The notes: a model not told the origin generated them from the letters alone. A stretch of DNA of 58,704 nt from Solidesulfovibrio magneticus RS-1 (GCF_000010665.1 NC_012797.1:1-58704), one strand, 5' to 3'. Shown: positions 18,825 to 28,383, counted from the first letter of the stretch. Numbers and translations: made by a program.

Positions 18825-20396
18825 GTGGACATCAATTCCCTTCCTGACGACCCTGCCGTACTGAAAGCTCTCATTGTCGACATGGCCGCCAGCCAAGCTG
18901 ACCAGCAGCAACATGTTGCCCAGCTTGAGCAGCGCCTTCGGCTCCTGAACCTGATCATCTACGGCCCGAAGTCCGAGAAAAAGCCCCGCACCGGCCAAGA
19001 GCAGCAGCTTTCCCTGTTCGATGAGGCCGAGCAGGCCGTGGAGGAGCAGAAACCGCAGACCTTCGAGGAGGCCTGCGCCCCGGCGAGCACCCGCCGCAAA
19101 CGCGGCCGTCGCCCCATCCCTGCGGATCTGCCCCGGGTGGAGATCAGCCACGACCTGCCGGAATCGGAGAAGGTCTGCCCCTGCGGCGCTGAGCTGGTCT
19201 GCATCGGTGAGGAAGTCAGCGAAAAGCTCGACATCGTGCCGGCCAAAATCCAGGTCATCCGCCACATCCGGCCAAAATACGCCTGCCGGGCCTGCGAGGG
19301 CGTGGAAGCCGACGGACCGACGGTGAAAACCGTGTCCATGCCGCCCCAGATTATCATCCAAGGTATCGTCACCCCGGGCCTTTTGGCCCATGTCGCCGTG
19401 GCCAAGTATGCCGACGCGCTGCCCCTGTACCGCCAGGAGGATCAGTTCGCTCGCCTGGGGCTGGACATCTCTCGGGGAACCCTGGCTGGCTGGATGATCC
19501 GCGTGGCCAAGGCCTGCGAGCCGCTCATCGACATGATCATCGCTGAAATTCGTTCCGGGCCCATCGTCAACATGGACGAGACCACGGTCCAGGTGCTTGC
19601 CGAACCAGGCCGGGCCAACACCACGAAATCATTTATGTGGGTCGCCCGGGGCGGAACACCGGGAAAACTGGTCGTGCTCTTTCGCTATCATCCGAGCCGG
19701 GCCGGCAACGTGGCTGCGGAAATTCTGGGCGACTTCAAAGGCTATCTGCAGACCGACGGCTACAGCGGCTACGAGGCTCTGGGCGAACGGGAAGGTCTGC
19801 GCCACCTCGGCTGCATGGCCCATGTCCGGCGTAAATTCGTCGAAGTCGAGAAGACTGCCGGCAAGAAGGGCAAGGGCGGTACGGCCCATGCAGCCCTGGA
19901 CCTGATCGGCAAGCTCTACGACGTGGAGCGCCAAGCCGAAAAGCAAAGGCTCAAGCCGGAGCAGATCACCGCCCTGCGGGCGGAAAAGTCCAGGCCGATC
20001 CTGGACAAGCTCAAGGCGCTGCTCGATGCCCGCGTCGCCAGCACGCCGCCTAAGAGTCTGCTTGGCAAGGCCATTGGCTATGCCATCAAACAGTGGGAGC
20101 GGTTGGTCGTCTACCTGGAAGACGGCCGGCTGCGGCCGGATAACAATCTGGCCGAGAACGCCATCCGTCCCTTTGCCGTGGGCCGCAAAAACTGGCTGTT
20201 CTCAGGTCACCCACGCGGAGCCGACGCCTCGGCCGCCATCTACTCCCTCATCGAAACGGCCAAGGCCAACGGGCTGGAGCCATACCGTTATCTGCGCCAC
20301 CTCTTCGAGCACTTGCCGGCGGCAACAACTCATGCCCAACGCAAGGCCCTCCTGCCCCAACATCTCGATCCCTGCTCCCTGATCATCCCTGCCTGA
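18825..20396 (+). CDS. tnpC: IS66 transposase TnpC (copy 2, intact)
   Basis: This 523-residue transposase starts at GTG like copy 1. It has an N-terminal coiled region, a basic [15 protein letters not shown] stretch, the zinc-ligand cysteines ([14 protein letters not shown]), then the DDE domain with VNMDETTVQVL, DGYSGYEALG and the acidic NNLAENAIRPFAVGRKNWLF region. The length is normal for the family. It is the only uninterrupted TnpC in the window. Confidence 0.96.
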   Translation: MDINSLPDDPAVLKALIVDMAASQADQQQHVAQLEQRLRLLNLIIYGPKSEKKPRTGQEQQLSLFDEAEQAVEEQKPQTFEEACAPASTRRKRGRRPIPADLPRVEISHDLPESEKVCPCGAELVCIGEEVSEKLDIVPAKIQVIRHIRPKYACRACEGVEADGPTVKTVSMPPQIIIQGIVTPGLLAHVAVAKYADALPLYRQEDQFARLGLDISRGTLAGWMIRVAKACEPLIDMIIAEIRSGPIVNMDETTVQVLAEPGRANTTKSFMWVARGGTPGKLVVLFRYHPSRAGNVAAEILGDFKGYLQTDGYSGYEALGEREGLRHLGCMAHVRRKFVEVEKTAGKKGKGGTAHAALDLIGKLYDVERQAEKQRLKPEQITALRAEKSRPILDKLKALLDARVASTPPKSLLGKAIGYAIKQWERLVVYLEDGRLRPDNNLAENAIRPFAVGRKNWLFSGHPRGADASAAIYSLIETAKANGLEPYRYLRHLFEHLPAATTHAQRKALLPQHLDPCSLIIPA

Positions 20397-20437
20397 GCTT
20401 CTGCCGCTTCCTGCTCGCCCTGACAAGACGCGCCTTA

Positions 20438-21298
20438 TTGAGCGCTTACGTTGCTACCTTGGGGAGGCCATCGCCCGAGTCATCACCGAAACGCTTGTCT
20501 TCTTCTGCATCGGTGGCTTGCCACTCCGAGTCGCTTGCGGCGCTGAAACGAGGCGTCCAGGAAGCGTTATTCCGATTGGGCCATGCGCCAAAGTTCCATC
20601 AAACGGACAACTCCACGGCGGCCACCCATGACCTGACCAGCGGGAAGCGGGACTTCAATGCAGAATATTTGGATATAATGAATCATTTTGGAATGATACC
20701 CAGAACGATCGCCGTCGGTGAGAAGGAGCAGAACGGTGACGTTGAAACGACAGCCATGGCCGAAAACCAGGGTTGGAGTCACCAACGTTTTTTGCAGTAT
20801 CTGGCTGAATTTGAACTGGAGGAAAGACGGCAAAGTCGCATCGAGCGTCTTCGCAAGGCGTCTGGACTCCCAAGCGATAAAACTTTGGCGAGCTTGGATA
20901 AGACTCAGACTCAAGTTGAAGCATTGCAGGAGCTTGAGAGCGAAGCATTTGCCACAGGCATCGCTTATCGTGTCAAAGAGCAGCTGCGATGGATTCGACG
21001 AGCCGAAACAAGCCAAGCGGCAAAATGGAGATCTACAAACTTTCTGAACTATGCCAGTGAGTTGATCGCTGGCGAGCCTCTGCTCAAACCAGTCGCCAAG
21101 GCCTTGAAGACATACAAGAAGCACCGTGACCGCATCCTCTTCCGTTGGTGCTCCTGGCACACCAACGCTCGCCTCGAAGGCCTAAACGGTCTCTTCCAGG
21201 CCGTTCGCGCCAGGGCCAGAGGCTACCGAAACGTCACGAACTTCATAACCATGATCTACCTGATCGCAGCCCCAATCGCCGACTTCCTTGCTCAATGA
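20438..21298 (+). pseudogene. Chimeric ORF of three IS families (IS21 istA, istB, ISL3)
   Basis: One open frame of 286 codons reads through fragments of three transposition proteins. About residues 30-105 resemble IS21 IstA (SLAALKRGVQEALFRLGHAP, MIPRTIAVGEKEQNGDVE). Residues 107-155 resemble the start of IstB (GWSHQRFLQYLAEFELEERR). Residues 160-286 are the C-terminal end of an ISL3 transposase (RWCSWHTNARLEGLNGLFQA, GYRNVTNFITMIYLIAAPIA). The first 30 codons come from the IS66 end and the IS1182 remnant. It is most likely debris that has stayed open; expression is unknown. Confidence 0.85.
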
Positions 21299-21633
21299 AT
21301 TCCATTTGAAACGTCGAAGAACCAATCTTCGGCGATATCCACCTGGAATCGTTCGCCCACGTGCAGGCGCAGGGGAACACGGCCAGGACGAACGTCGAGC
21401 AAGGCGGAGGCCAGTTGCTGCGGGGCGACGGCCACGACGACCGGCACGGCATCCCGGTTGCCCTGCTCACGGGCAAGTCGACGCACCCAATGTCCCAAGG
21501 AGCTTGCCGAAACGCCCGCGCGACGGCAATACGCCGTCCGACTCAACCCGCTTTCACGCCACGCGGCCACCTGCTCCCGCCAGTACGTCAGCTTCGCCGT
21601 TGGCGTTCGACGCTTCCTGTAGCTCTCCGCCAT
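21292..21633 (-). pseudogene. IS66 TnpA-like remnant
   Basis: This 113-residue frame resembles IS66 Orf1 proteins (LTYWREQVAAWRESGLSRTA, YCRRAGVSASSLGHWVRRL) of a subgroup different from copies 1-3. The C-terminal tail is replaced by sequence from the neighbouring ISL3 end, and no tnpB or tnpC follows, so it is an orphan fragment. Confidence 0.75.
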
Positions 21634-21837
21634 CCTCGCCCCTCCTTGCTTGGGGCAATAATGCCAGATACAATGGGAACTCGGTAGAAGGGGCGGAATT
21701 TGCGCTTACCAATATTCCATGCTGGTAGACACCTACAACGGCAATAAATCTTCCGGGCCTCCGTGATTTCGCTGGACTTTTAGCCCTATAAACTCTACCC
21801 TTTTAATTTAGACGGGCTGGCTTGGTCATTTATAAAG

Positions 21838-22477
21838 ATGTACGCTGTCATGTGGCTACGAATAATTGTAATTCTCGGCGTAATTTTTCTAGCCATTGGC
21901 ATCCTTTGCTATTTACGCTAACAGTACCTTCTGGGAATCCAACTGCTGCAACAATGGTCTACCCCGCCCCCAATCGTCTCTATACTCGAATTTTTCTGGT
22001 GCTTTATGCTGGTTTGGTTTTAGCGATGGTGCCGACGCTCACGCTTAACTTAGCCGGAGGTTTCCACTGGGGGGGGGGCGGCCTGCTCTCGGCGTTCGGT
22101 GCATCGCTAGGCAGTTTTATCGCCTTTTTTGTCACCAGGTACGCATTTGGCGACATCCTGGAAAAATATTTCGCCAATGCCCTCGTAGATCGTACCCAAC
22201 GGGATTTAGCTAAGAACAGTTGGCAGTGCGTCGCATTTTTGCGAGTCAATCCTGCCATTCCCACCGGCCCGTTGAATTATTTTCTTGGCCTTACCGCCGT
22301 CGATCCATGCGCATACCTTTTTTTCACAGCAGTATTCTCCACCCCGCCCAGTACCATCGTTGTCTGGATCGGGCTAGAAACCTATCCTCTTCTTTGCAAG
22401 GCTCATCAGCCGCACTTTGGCGCAGTATCCTTTTGATTTCGGCTGCGGTAACATTTTTTTTGTTGTACGCTGGATGA
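21838..22477 (+). pseudogene. TVP38/TMEM64-family membrane protein, multiply broken
   Basis: Three frames must be joined to give a DedA/TVP38-like membrane protein. An N-terminal helix (MYAVMWLRIIVILGVIFLAI) starts at 21838, then TAA at about 21919, then LLGIQLLQQW in the same frame. The core is in another frame from about 21990 (VPTLTLNLAGGFHWGGGGLL, FLRVNPAIPTGPLNYFLGLT). The C-terminal helix is in the third frame (LLISAAVTFFLLYAG) to 22477. One stop and at least two frameshifts make it non-functional. The 204-codon frame from 21822 is only its middle part. It sits between IS debris and the sugar operon, in the kind of position where lipid-carrier or export functions are common. Confidence 0.75.
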
Positions 22478-22513
22478 CAAAAACACTTTTCAGCGTGAGG
22501 GCGGAGAAATATC

Positions 22514-23233
22514 GTGACGGTAACAATTTTAGCCTTGACTTTGAATGAAATCGTCGGTGTAAAAGCAATTTTGCCGCAGATTGACCCTGCGTGGTACAAT
22601 CAACTCATTGTCGTTGACGGCGGATCAACTGACGGAACCATCGAATGGTGCCGTGAGAATGGCTACGAGGTCTATGTCCAAAAACGAAAGGGTATCCGCT
22701 TCGCCTATCTGGAAGTCATGTCACACATTACTGGTGATGTTATCCTTACACTCAGTCCCGACGGTAATTGCGAACCTACGGTTATCCCACTGATTCTCGA
22801 AAAAATGACTCATGGGTATGATCTAGTCATCGGCAGTCGCTATTTGGACGACGCCACCAGTAGCGACGACGATCTAGTTACAGGCTTTGGAAATTGGTTG
22901 TTCACGCGGACGGTCAACCTTCTGCACCACGCCAGCTACACCGATTGCATGGTTATTTACCGGGCCTTCACGAAACAGCTCGTATATGACTTGCAACTAG
23001 AACAGGAAGACTGCTATCTCCTCCCCGAAAAATTGTTTAAAACAGTAATCAGTTGGGAACCGTTGATGGCAGTGCGGGCAGCAAAAGCCAAAATGAAAAT
23101 CTGTGAGGTGGCCGCCGGAGAACCGGAACGCCTTGGCGGCGAGCGCAAATTGCAGATTTTTCGCTGGGGAGCAGCGTATTATTTTCAGTTTTGGCGTGAA
23201 CTTTGGTTCTGGAAACCTCGCTCTTCCAAGTGA
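22514..23233 (+). CDS. GT2-family glycosyltransferase (DPM1-like)
   Basis: This 239-residue soluble glycosyltransferase has the GT-A fold start ILALTLNEIVGVKAIL, the nucleotide-binding VDGGSTDGTIEWC and a metal-site region VILTLSPDGN where the DXD aspartate lies in SPDGN. GSRYLDDATSSDD follows. There is no membrane tail. The start is a GTG. It opens the long plus-strand polysaccharide operon. DPM-like enzymes transfer a sugar from a nucleotide to polyprenyl phosphate; the sugar here is unknown. Confidence 0.85.
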   Translation: MTVTILALTLNEIVGVKAILPQIDPAWYNQLIVVDGGSTDGTIEWCRENGYEVYVQKRKGIRFAYLEVMSHITGDVILTLSPDGNCEPTVIPLILEKMTHGYDLVIGSRYLDDATSSDDDLVTGFGNWLFTRTVNLLHHASYTDCMVIYRAFTKQLVYDLQLEQEDCYLLPEKLFKTVISWEPLMAVRAAKAKMKICEVAAGEPERLGGERKLQIFRWGAAYYFQFWRELWFWKPRSSK

Positions 23234-23313
23234 ACGATATTGGCCTCCCCATGCGGGTGGAGTCGTGTTCGACAACCGGTTGCGACACGACGTAGGGGTA
23301 ATTATAAAATATC

Positions 23314-24345
23314 ATGATCACTAAACGACCTACTTTGCCTTACGTTTCCGTCGTGCTGTCATTTTACAATGAAGAATGCGTATTGCCTGAATTGCTCCGG
23401 CGTCTCCGAGCGGTGTTTCGTGAGGAGATCGCGCGTGAATCGGTGCGCGGATATGAACTGATTTTCGTAGATGATGCCTCCACGGATAATTCAGCCGCTG
23501 TACTTAACGAAGAATACCGAATCCACGATGATGTCGTCATCGTGACCATGTCCCGAAACTTCGGTGTATCCGAATGTGTGTTGGCCGGTATGGAGCAGGC
23601 GAAGGGCGAACTGGTGGTCTATATGGATGCTGATCTCCAAGACCCTCCCGAGGTCATTCCGCGTCTGCTTGATGCCTGGCATGCTGATCCCGAGGTGGAG
23701 GTTGTCTATACCACCCGAAGAAGCCGAGCCGGGGAACATCCGCTCAAACTGTTGATCACCAAATGGGGTTACCGACTTATCAACAGCATTTCGAGCATTG
23801 CACTTCCCGTGGATTCCGGAGACTTTAAGTTGCTGTCACGGCGTGTGGTGGACGAGTTGTTGCACCTTGGCGAGGTCAAGCCCTATCTTCGCGCCTTGGT
23901 GAGTTGGGTGGGGTTCAAGCAGATTCCCGTTTACTATGACAGGGAGCCTCGCCTCGACGGCGCCGCCAAAACAAAATGCCCCGTCTTGAGCCGAAAGGTT
24001 ATTTGGGGCTATTTCGACCGTGCGCTCATCTCTTTTTCTGACGCGCCCCTTAAACTTTGCCTTTTTCTAGGTTTTTCCGTCTCGTTTATGGCCCTACTCT
24101 ATATTCTTGTCGTGCTTGTCCAGAAGGTCTTGGGCTGGTACGTCCCTGGTTGGCCGGCACTTATGGCAGCGATACTCCTGATTGGCGGCGTTCAACTGCT
24201 CATGATCGGCTTCATAGGCCTCTATATTAACATCATCTATCTTGAATCTCGACGACGGCCGCGCTACATTATTAACCGCGTTGACGCTAAAGATAATCGC
24301 GCGAAGCCTACTGATCATGGGCGTCGCAGACGGGACATTGCATGA
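23314..24345 (+). CDS. GT2 polyprenyl-phosphate glycosyltransferase, GtrB/ArnC-like
   Basis: This 343-residue protein has a GT-A domain (VVLSFYNEECVLPELLRRL, VDDASTDNS, MSRNFGVSECVLAGM, DXD in VYMDADLQDPPE) and two C-terminal membrane helices at about 237-260 and 272-305, followed by a basic tail. This is the GtrB/ArnC/DPM layout: transfer of a sugar from a nucleotide to undecaprenyl phosphate on the cytoplasmic face, to feed GT-C enzymes like those encoded downstream. It overlaps the next gene by ATGA. Confidence 0.92.
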   Translation: MITKRPTLPYVSVVLSFYNEECVLPELLRRLRAVFREEIARESVRGYELIFVDDASTDNSAAVLNEEYRIHDDVVIVTMSRNFGVSECVLAGMEQAKGELVVYMDADLQDPPEVIPRLLDAWHADPEVEVVYTTRRSRAGEHPLKLLITKWGYRLINSISSIALPVDSGDFKLLSRRVVDELLHLGEVKPYLRALVSWVGFKQIPVYYDREPRLDGAAKTKCPVLSRKVIWGYFDRALISFSDAPLKLCLFLGFSVSFMALLYILVVLVQKVLGWYVPGWPALMAAILLIGGVQLLMIGFIGLYINIIYLESRRRPRYIINRVDAKDNRAKPTDHGRRRRDIA

Positions 24346-25847
24346 CACGAATCGATATCGTGCTTCTCAAGCCAGGAAGTCAGAAGCTGCTTTACGGCGA
24401 CCTGTCCGATTTCGAACTGACGGCCATTGAGCCGCCTTTTTGGGCGGCGCTCCTAGCTGCGTATCTGCGGGGGAAAGGGTTCTCCGTGGCTCTGTTTGAC
24501 GCCGAGGCCGAAGGCTGGACCCACGAGCAGGCTGCCGCCGCCCTGGCCGAGGCCGAGCCCCGTTTGGCGGTGCTTGTGGCCTCGGGCACCAATCCCTCGG
24601 CTTCCACCATGAACATGCAAGGTGCCGGCGCGCTGCTTGCTCGGGTCAAGGAACTTTCCCCGGACACGGCCACCATGCTCTCGGGATTGCATCCCAGCGC
24701 CCTACCTGAAAAGACACTCCTTGAGGAGAAACCGGATTTCGTCTGTCAAGGCGAGGGGTTTTATACCTTGCCACCCTTGCTCGAAGCCTTGGCCGGCTCC
24801 AGCGAAATCCCGGCCATCGACGGACTGTGGCGGTTGGCCTCGGACGGCAGCGTTGTGCCCGGTGTACGCCCCGCAGTGTTTGCTGATTTGGACGCCCTGC
24901 CCATGCCGGCCTGGGACCTCTTGCCTATGGACCGTTACCGGGCGCACAATTGGCATTGTTTTAACGACATTACCCGGCGTCAGCCTTACGCTGTCCTCTC
25001 CACCAGCCTAGGCTGCCCGTATCATTGCACATTCTGCTGCATCAACGCGTTGTTTGGCCGGCCCGGCTTACGGACGCGTTCCACGGCCTCCGTGCTGCAG
25101 GAAATTGACTGGTTGGTCTCCACGCATGGCGTGCGCAACATCAAGATCCTCGACGAGATGTTTGCTATCAACGAGAAGCGGGTGGTCGAGCTGTGCGACG
25201 CCATCGCCGAGCGAGGCTACGATCTTAACATCTGGGCCTATGCCCGGGTCAACACCGTCACCCCGCCGATGATCGAGTCCATGAAACGGGCCGGCGTCAA
25301 CTGGCTCGCCTATGGTTTCGAGACGGCCAGCCGCCGTGTGCTCGCGGCCAACGCCAAGGGCTACGATCCCGCCAAGGTGGACGCCGTGGTGGACTTGACC
25401 CGCCGGGCTGGCATTTACATTTGCGCGAACTTCATTTTCGGCCTCCCCGAGGACGACTACGACAGCATGCAGGAAACTCTCGCCCGTATGCAGGAAATCA
25501 ACGCCGAGTGGGCCAACATTTATTCCGCCATGGCCTTTCCCGGCTCGAAATTGTACGAGCAGGCCCTGGCCAAAGACTGGCCGCTGCCTGAGACTTGGCG
25601 AGGCTATTCCCAGTACGCGCCGGAATGTCGGCCGCTGCCCACCAACTATCTTACGGGCGGCCAGGTCCTTGCCTTCCGGGATTATGCCTTTGACGCCTAC
25701 TATCGCAACCCGCGCTATCTCGACATGATCCGGCGCACCTTCGGCCTACCCACGGTGCGGCACGTCATGAAAATGTCGGCCAAGTCCCTGCGGCGCGATT
25801 TCGCCGAGCCCTACGGCGGCTTCAGAACCGACGAGGCCGCGTCGTGA
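24342..25847 (+). CDS. B12-binding radical SAM protein
   Basis: This 501-residue enzyme has an N-terminal cobalamin-binding domain (about 1-165, with EPPFWAALLAAYLRGKGFSV and SGLHPSALPE) and a radical SAM core with CPYHCTFC near residue 227. FGLPEDDYDSMQETL and a C-terminal helical domain follow. Class B enzymes of this type often methylate sp3 carbons. In this operon a sugar or lipid-linked intermediate is plausible, but not shown. It overlaps both neighbours by 4 bases, so it is firmly within the operon. A different member of the same family is encoded at 11355-12782. Confidence 0.92.
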   Translation: MTRIDIVLLKPGSQKLLYGDLSDFELTAIEPPFWAALLAAYLRGKGFSVALFDAEAEGWTHEQAAAALAEAEPRLAVLVASGTNPSASTMNMQGAGALLARVKELSPDTATMLSGLHPSALPEKTLLEEKPDFVCQGEGFYTLPPLLEALAGSSEIPAIDGLWRLASDGSVVPGVRPAVFADLDALPMPAWDLLPMDRYRAHNWHCFNDITRRQPYAVLSTSLGCPYHCTFCCINALFGRPGLRTRSTASVLQEIDWLVSTHGVRNIKILDEMFAINEKRVVELCDAIAERGYDLNIWAYARVNTVTPPMIESMKRAGVNWLAYGFETASRRVLAANAKGYDPAKVDAVVDLTRRAGIYICANFIFGLPEDDYDSMQETLARMQEINAEWANIYSAMAFPGSKLYEQALAKDWPLPETWRGYSQYAPECRPLPTNYLTGGQVLAFRDYAFDAYYRNPRYLDMIRRTFGLPTVRHVMKMSAKSLRRDFAEPYGGFRTDEAAS

Positions 25848-26323
25848 GGGCGCTTGCGCCCCCGACGATGTATGCTCCGCGCCGCCCCACCGAGCAAACC
25901 ACGGTGCGTCTTGGCGTAGGCGTTATTATCCTTGACGAGGCTGGCCGGCTTCTGCTGGAACGCCGGAGCGACTGCGGCTGGTGGGGCCTGCCAGGAGGGG
26001 CCGTGGATCCAGGGGAGAGCGTGGCCGAGGCAGCCATGCGCGAGGCCTTCGAGGAAACAGGACTCCGCCTTGAACTCACCGGCCTGCTCGGCGTCTATTC
26101 CGAGCCAGCGGGCCGCATAGTGATCTATCCCGACAATGGCGACGAGCGCCACCTCGTGGACGTTTTGGTTACAGCCCGCATCGCCTCCGGCGAGTTACGC
26201 TCCAGCCAGGAAAGCCTTGAACTGTGCTTTTTCGATCCAGTGGATTTGCCTGACGACATCGTGCCGCCGGCCAGACGGCCCCTGACGGACTTCCTTCTGG
26301 GATGCAACAACGTGCTCCGCTAA
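25844..26323 (+). CDS. NUDIX hydrolase
   Basis: This 159-residue protein contains a full NUDIX box, GGAVDPGESVAEAAMREAFE followed by ETGL, which binds metal and hydrolyses nucleoside diphosphates linked to another group. GTG overlaps the upstream stop. In a nucleotide-sugar operon a GDP-sugar hydrolase or quality-control role is likely, but substrate cannot be deduced. The length is ordinary for small NUDIX enzymes. Confidence 0.92.
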   Translation: MRALAPPTMYAPRRPTEQTTVRLGVGVIILDEAGRLLLERRSDCGWWGLPGGAVDPGESVAEAAMREAFEETGLRLELTGLLGVYSEPAGRIVIYPDNGDERHLVDVLVTARIASGELRSSQESLELCFFDPVDLPDDIVPPARRPLTDFLLGCNNVLR

Positions 26324-26335
26324 AGAGGAACCCTC

Positions 26336-27418
26336 ATGATAATCAGCAGAACGCCTTATCGCATCTCCTTTTTTGGCGGCGGTACGGATTATCCTGGCTG
26401 GTACAAGGTCCATGGCGGCCAAGTCCTTTCTACGACCATCGACAAATATTGCTACATCACCCTGCGCTATCTTCCGCCTTTTTTTGAGCACAAGATTCGC
26501 GTTGTGTATTCAAAGATCGAATCGGTTTCCAATATTGACGATATCCGCCATCCCGCCGTGCGCGAGGTCCTCCGGCACTTGAATTTCGACCGGGGCCTGG
26601 AAATTCACCACGACGGCGACCTGCCGGCCCGCAGCGGCATGGGGTCGAGCTCCACCTTCACCGTGGGTCTGCTCAACGCCCTCTACGCTCTCAAGGGCGT
26701 CATGCGCAGCAAGCGCCAACTCGTCGAGGAGAGCATTTATATTGAGCAGGAAATGATCAAAGAGACCGTCGGGTCCCAGGATCAGACCGCCGCCGCCTGC
26801 GGCGGCCTCAACCACATCGTCTTTCATCCCAGCGGGGATATCGAGGTCCGGCCCGTGACCCTCACCCGGGATCGCCGCCAGGAACTCTCCGACCACCTCA
26901 TGCTCTTTTACACCGGCATCATGCGCACGGCCTCCGACGTCGCCAAAAGCTACGTCGAAGACATCTGCCAGAAGGAAGCCCTGCTGCACCGCATGAGCGC
27001 CATGGTCGACGAAGGGGTGGACATCCTGCAAAGCACCCGATGCATCTGCCGTTTCGGCGAGCTCCTCGACGCCGCCTGGCAGGCCAAGCGTCGCCTGAGC
27101 TGCAAGGTCAGTAACGACGTGGTAGACAACCTTATGGCCCGGGCCAAGGATAACGGGGCCATCGGAGGCAAGATCGCCGGGGCCGGCGGCGGCGGCTTCA
27201 TGCTGCTCTTTGTGCCACCCTCAGCACAAAAGCGCGTACGAAACGCCCTGGGCGAACTGCTGCACGTGCCGTTTCACATTGCTGCCGACGGCAGCCAGAT
27301 CATTTTTTACGATCCCGCCGTGGACGATTTCCGCCATATCGAGGACGAACGCTCCAGGCGCGAAATCCAGTGTCTGCGGGAACTTGGAACCCTGAAGTCG
27401 GGGGGAGGCTTGTCGTGA
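26336..27418 (+). CDS. hddA: GHMP kinase, D-glycero-D-manno-heptose 7-phosphate kinase (HddA-like)
   Basis: This 360-residue GHMP kinase has the N-terminal motif RTPYRISFFGGGTDYP, the phosphate-binding LPARSGMGSSS (residues 97-106) and the C-terminal KIAGAGGGGFMLLF. The motif set and length match HddA, which phosphorylates heptose 7-phosphate at C1 in GDP-heptose synthesis. Related kinases act on fucose or other sugars, so the name is likely and not certain. GmhA and an HddC-like enzyme in the same operon support heptose. It overlaps the next gene (GTGA). Confidence 0.85.
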   Translation: MIISRTPYRISFFGGGTDYPGWYKVHGGQVLSTTIDKYCYITLRYLPPFFEHKIRVVYSKIESVSNIDDIRHPAVREVLRHLNFDRGLEIHHDGDLPARSGMGSSSTFTVGLLNALYALKGVMRSKRQLVEESIYIEQEMIKETVGSQDQTAAACGGLNHIVFHPSGDIEVRPVTLTRDRRQELSDHLMLFYTGIMRTASDVAKSYVEDICQKEALLHRMSAMVDEGVDILQSTRCICRFGELLDAAWQAKRRLSCKVSNDVVDNLMARAKDNGAIGGKIAGAGGGGFMLLFVPPSAQKRVRNALGELLHVPFHIAADGSQIIFYDPAVDDFRHIEDERSRREIQCLRELGTLKSGGGLS

Positions 27419-28383
27419 AAAGCGAGACGATGCTCGCCCTGTACCGTTCCATGCTGCGCATCCGGCGCGTTCAGGAACGGATCGAGTCCTTGTATCTGCA
27501 AGACGCCATGAAGACTCCGGTGCATCTGTGCATCGGTCAGGAAGCCATCGCCGCCGGTATCTGCCTGGCTCTTGAACCCGACGACTCCATTCAGAGCAAC
27601 CACCGCGGCCACGGCCACTATCTGGCCAAGGGCGGTGACCTCAAGGCCATGATCGCCGAGTTGCACTGCAAGGCCACGGGCTGCTCTGGCGGCTTCGGCG
27701 GCTCCATGCATCTGGTCGACGTCGCGGCAGGACACCTCGGCAGCTCCTCCATCGTAGGCGGCGGCATCCCCATTGGCACGGGCATAGGTCTGGCTATGCG
27801 GATGCGTCGCACCAGCCAGGTCAGCGTGGTCTTTTTCGGCGACGGCGCGGCCGACGAGGGCGTGCTGTACGAAAGCCTCAACTTCGCCATGCTCAAGCGT
27901 CTGTCCGTGATTTTCGTCCTGGAGGACAACCGCTGGGCCGTATGCTCCCCACGCGACTCGCGCCAGACCGGTGACAACGTCTTCCTGCGCGGGGCCGATC
28001 CAGACCGGCTCTTTACCGCCCGTCTGGACGGCAACGACGCCGAGATCGTCCACGAGACCGCCCGGGCGGCCGTGGCCCGGGGCCGATCGGGTGCCGGCCC
28101 GTCGCTTTTGGTGTGCGACACCTACCGCATCATGGGACACGCCGGCTGCAAGGCCCAGGAGCCTTCCGGCTATCGCGACGCCTGCGAAATCGACGCATGG
28201 TCCGATAAATGCCCGGTGGCCCTGTACCGGGCCAAGCTTGCCTCCCGAGGCATCCTGGACGAGCCCACCGAAGCGGCCATGGAAGCGACGATCGCGGCGG
28301 AAATCACCGAGGCCTTCGACTTTGCGGCCCAAAGCCCGCTGCCCCACGACGGCGACCTCCACAAGCATCTTTTCAGCGAGTAA
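27415..28383 (+). CDS. Thiamine-diphosphate-dependent E1 alpha subunit-like protein
   Basis: This 322-residue protein is a full-length E1 alpha of the pyruvate/acetoin/branched-chain dehydrogenase type: LCIGQEAIAAG, NHRGHGHYLAKGGDLKAM, and the thiamine motif GDG (142-144) ending in DN (171-172). It starts at a GTG overlapping hddA. Such subunits decarboxylate a 2-keto acid and normally pass the acyl group to E2. No E2 or E3 is encoded nearby, and the gene is embedded in a nucleotide-sugar operon. I infer a stand-alone ketol transfer, perhaps adding a two-carbon branch to a keto sugar, as thiamine enzymes do in yersiniose synthesis. Confidence 0.9.
   Translation: MKSETMLALYRSMLRIRRVQERIESLYLQDAMKTPVHLCIGQEAIAAGICLALEPDDSIQSNHRGHGHYLAKGGDLKAMIAELHCKATGCSGGFGGSMHLVDVAAGHLGSSSIVGGGIPIGTGIGLAMRMRRTSQVSVVFFGDGAADEGVLYESLNFAMLKRLSVIFVLEDNRWAVCSPRDSRQTGDNVFLRGADPDRLFTARLDGNDAEIVHETARAAVARGRSGAGPSLLVCDTYRIMGHAGCKAQEPSGYRDACEIDAWSDKCPVALYRAKLASRGILDEPTEAAMEATIAAEITEAFDFAAQSPLPHDGDLHKHLFSE

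Larger units (their letters stand above)
18003..20449 (+). mobile_element. IS66-family element, copy 2 (intact)
   Basis: This complete 2447-bp element has imperfect inverted ends (gtaaccggtcaatcaggccc and, inverted, gtaagcgctcaataaggcgc), an 8-bp target duplication gttgctac, and three intact genes in the usual order. It is similar but not identical to copy 1. It is the only IS66 copy here that looks able to transpose by itself, and it could drive the other two in trans. Confidence 0.96.
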
